The translations under genes were made by a program, and so were the position numbers. 5,639 bases of DNA from Clostridiales bacterium. Lineage in GTDB: Bacteria > Bacillota > Clostridia > Christensenellales > UBA1242. The notes beneath the pieces were generated by a model. It searched no databases. It had not been told where the DNA came from and worked only from the letters and a program-made list of their open reading frames with translations. Shown here in pieces: positions 5,157 to 5,639 of this stretch. The stretch's first letter is position 1, and the number at the start of each line of letters is the position of its first letter. Where the stretch lies: positions 1 through 5,639 of the forward strand of contig DMLH01000003.1 of assembly GCA_003453435.1 (NCBI GenBank), read 5' to 3'.

Positions 5157-5639
5157 ATTTCAAAAACTCTTTTACTATAATTGCAAATTTGTCAGCGTTA
5201 TTTAGGTACGCAAAATGTCCGCCCTCAAGCATTATTATAGCACTATCTTCAATATTTTTGTGCAATTTTTTAGCCATATATATTGGAGTATCTTTATCAT
5301 CTCTGCCCCAAATAATTAATGTAGGAACCTTAATTTTCTTGGATTCTCTTGTTAAATCTTTATTCACAATTCTGCTAAAAACAGGCTTTAATTGCTCAGG
5401 CATTGCCTTGTAATCACTGCTACCAAAATTTGACAAATCTTTTTTTGTTAACCCCATGCTTTTAAGTTTTTTTAAGATTTTATATCTTAATATTTTGACC
5501 GCCTTAATTAAATTGAATTTAGGCTTTATGCCGGCAGAATCAACCAAAACAAGTTTTTCTAATTTGTCAGGAAACTCACTTGCAAATAAAAGCGCCACTC
5601 TGCCACCAAAACTGTGACAAACAATGTTTACTTTTTCTA
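5155..5639 (-). CDS. Alpha/beta-fold hydrolase, N-terminus cut by the window edge
   Basis: This is the C-terminal 160 residues of a serine hydrolase of the alpha/beta fold (Abhydrolase_1-like). The frame is open to the window end, so the start lies outside. The first visible residues hold the nucleophile elbow CHSFGG (Ser at visible residue 9), followed by the usual helix and strand (KLEKLVLVDSAG, 25-36). A Lys-rich cap region follows (about 38-100). The strand VPTLIIWGRDD places the acid at D114, and EGGHFAYLNN supplies the catalytic His H141, so the triad is complete. No membrane span is visible. The substrate cannot be told from the sequence; esterase, lipase or peptidase activity are all possible. 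It is the upstream partner of the MurF-type ligase (9-bp gap), which suggests a link to cell-envelope precursor metabolism, by context only. A GTG at 5598 is internal (it encodes the Val after GGR) and is not the start. Confidence 0.9.
   Translation of the reverse strand, partial: EKVNIVCHSFGGRVALLFASEFPDKLEKLVLVDSAGIKPKFNLIKAVKILRYKILKKLKSMGLTKKDLSNFGSSDYKAMPEQLKPVFSRIVNKDLTRESKKIKVPTLIIWGRDDKDTPIYMAKKLHKNIEDSAIIMLEGGHFAYLNNADKFAIIVKEFLK

Overview
The window is strongly AT-rich bacterial chromosome with A/T-ending codons, Shine-Dalgarno sites of the Bacillota type and textbook sigma-70/SigA promoters. TGA is used as a stop and Trp is TGG, so the standard bacterial code fits and a Mycoplasma code does not. 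The style of the Ddl, MurG and wHTH proteins resembles low-GC Clostridia or related gut Bacillota. That placement is an inference from protein style; no taxonomic marker lies in the window.

Layout. On the + strand, murG (102-1154) makes lipid II and ends in a strong, probably bidirectional hairpin terminator (1172-1199). All other genes are on the - strand. Reading in their own direction from the right edge, they are: an alpha/beta hydrolase cut by the window end (5155-5639); a membrane-anchored MurF-like ligase (3511-5145) that follows it by 9 bp in one operon; an unrecognised 125-residue protein (3046-3423) with its own near-consensus promoter and its own terminator; a D-alanine--D-alanine ligase (1665-2969); and a small DeoR/YafY-type winged-helix regulator (1230-1544). 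The regulator has a perfect consensus promoter overlapped by a 15-bp palindrome, and it converges on murG.

Biology. Three of the six genes act in one pathway. Ddl makes D-Ala-D-Ala, the MurF-type ligase adds it to the UDP-MurNAc peptide, and MurG adds GlcNAc at the membrane to finish lipid II. The window is therefore a small peptidoglycan-precursor locus, split between two strands and without the usual dcw neighbours in view.

The least ordinary points are: a MurF-type ligase whose usual substrate-binding N-terminal domain is replaced by about five membrane spans; a roughly 55-residue Asn/Lys-rich insertion in the active-site loop of Ddl; a regulator gene whose mRNA probably starts at or next to its AUG; and the unknown small gene with a strong promoter between the two ligases. 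No CRISPR array, tRNA, rRNA, mobile element or clear new defence system was seen. No stretch above 300 bases lacks a gene.
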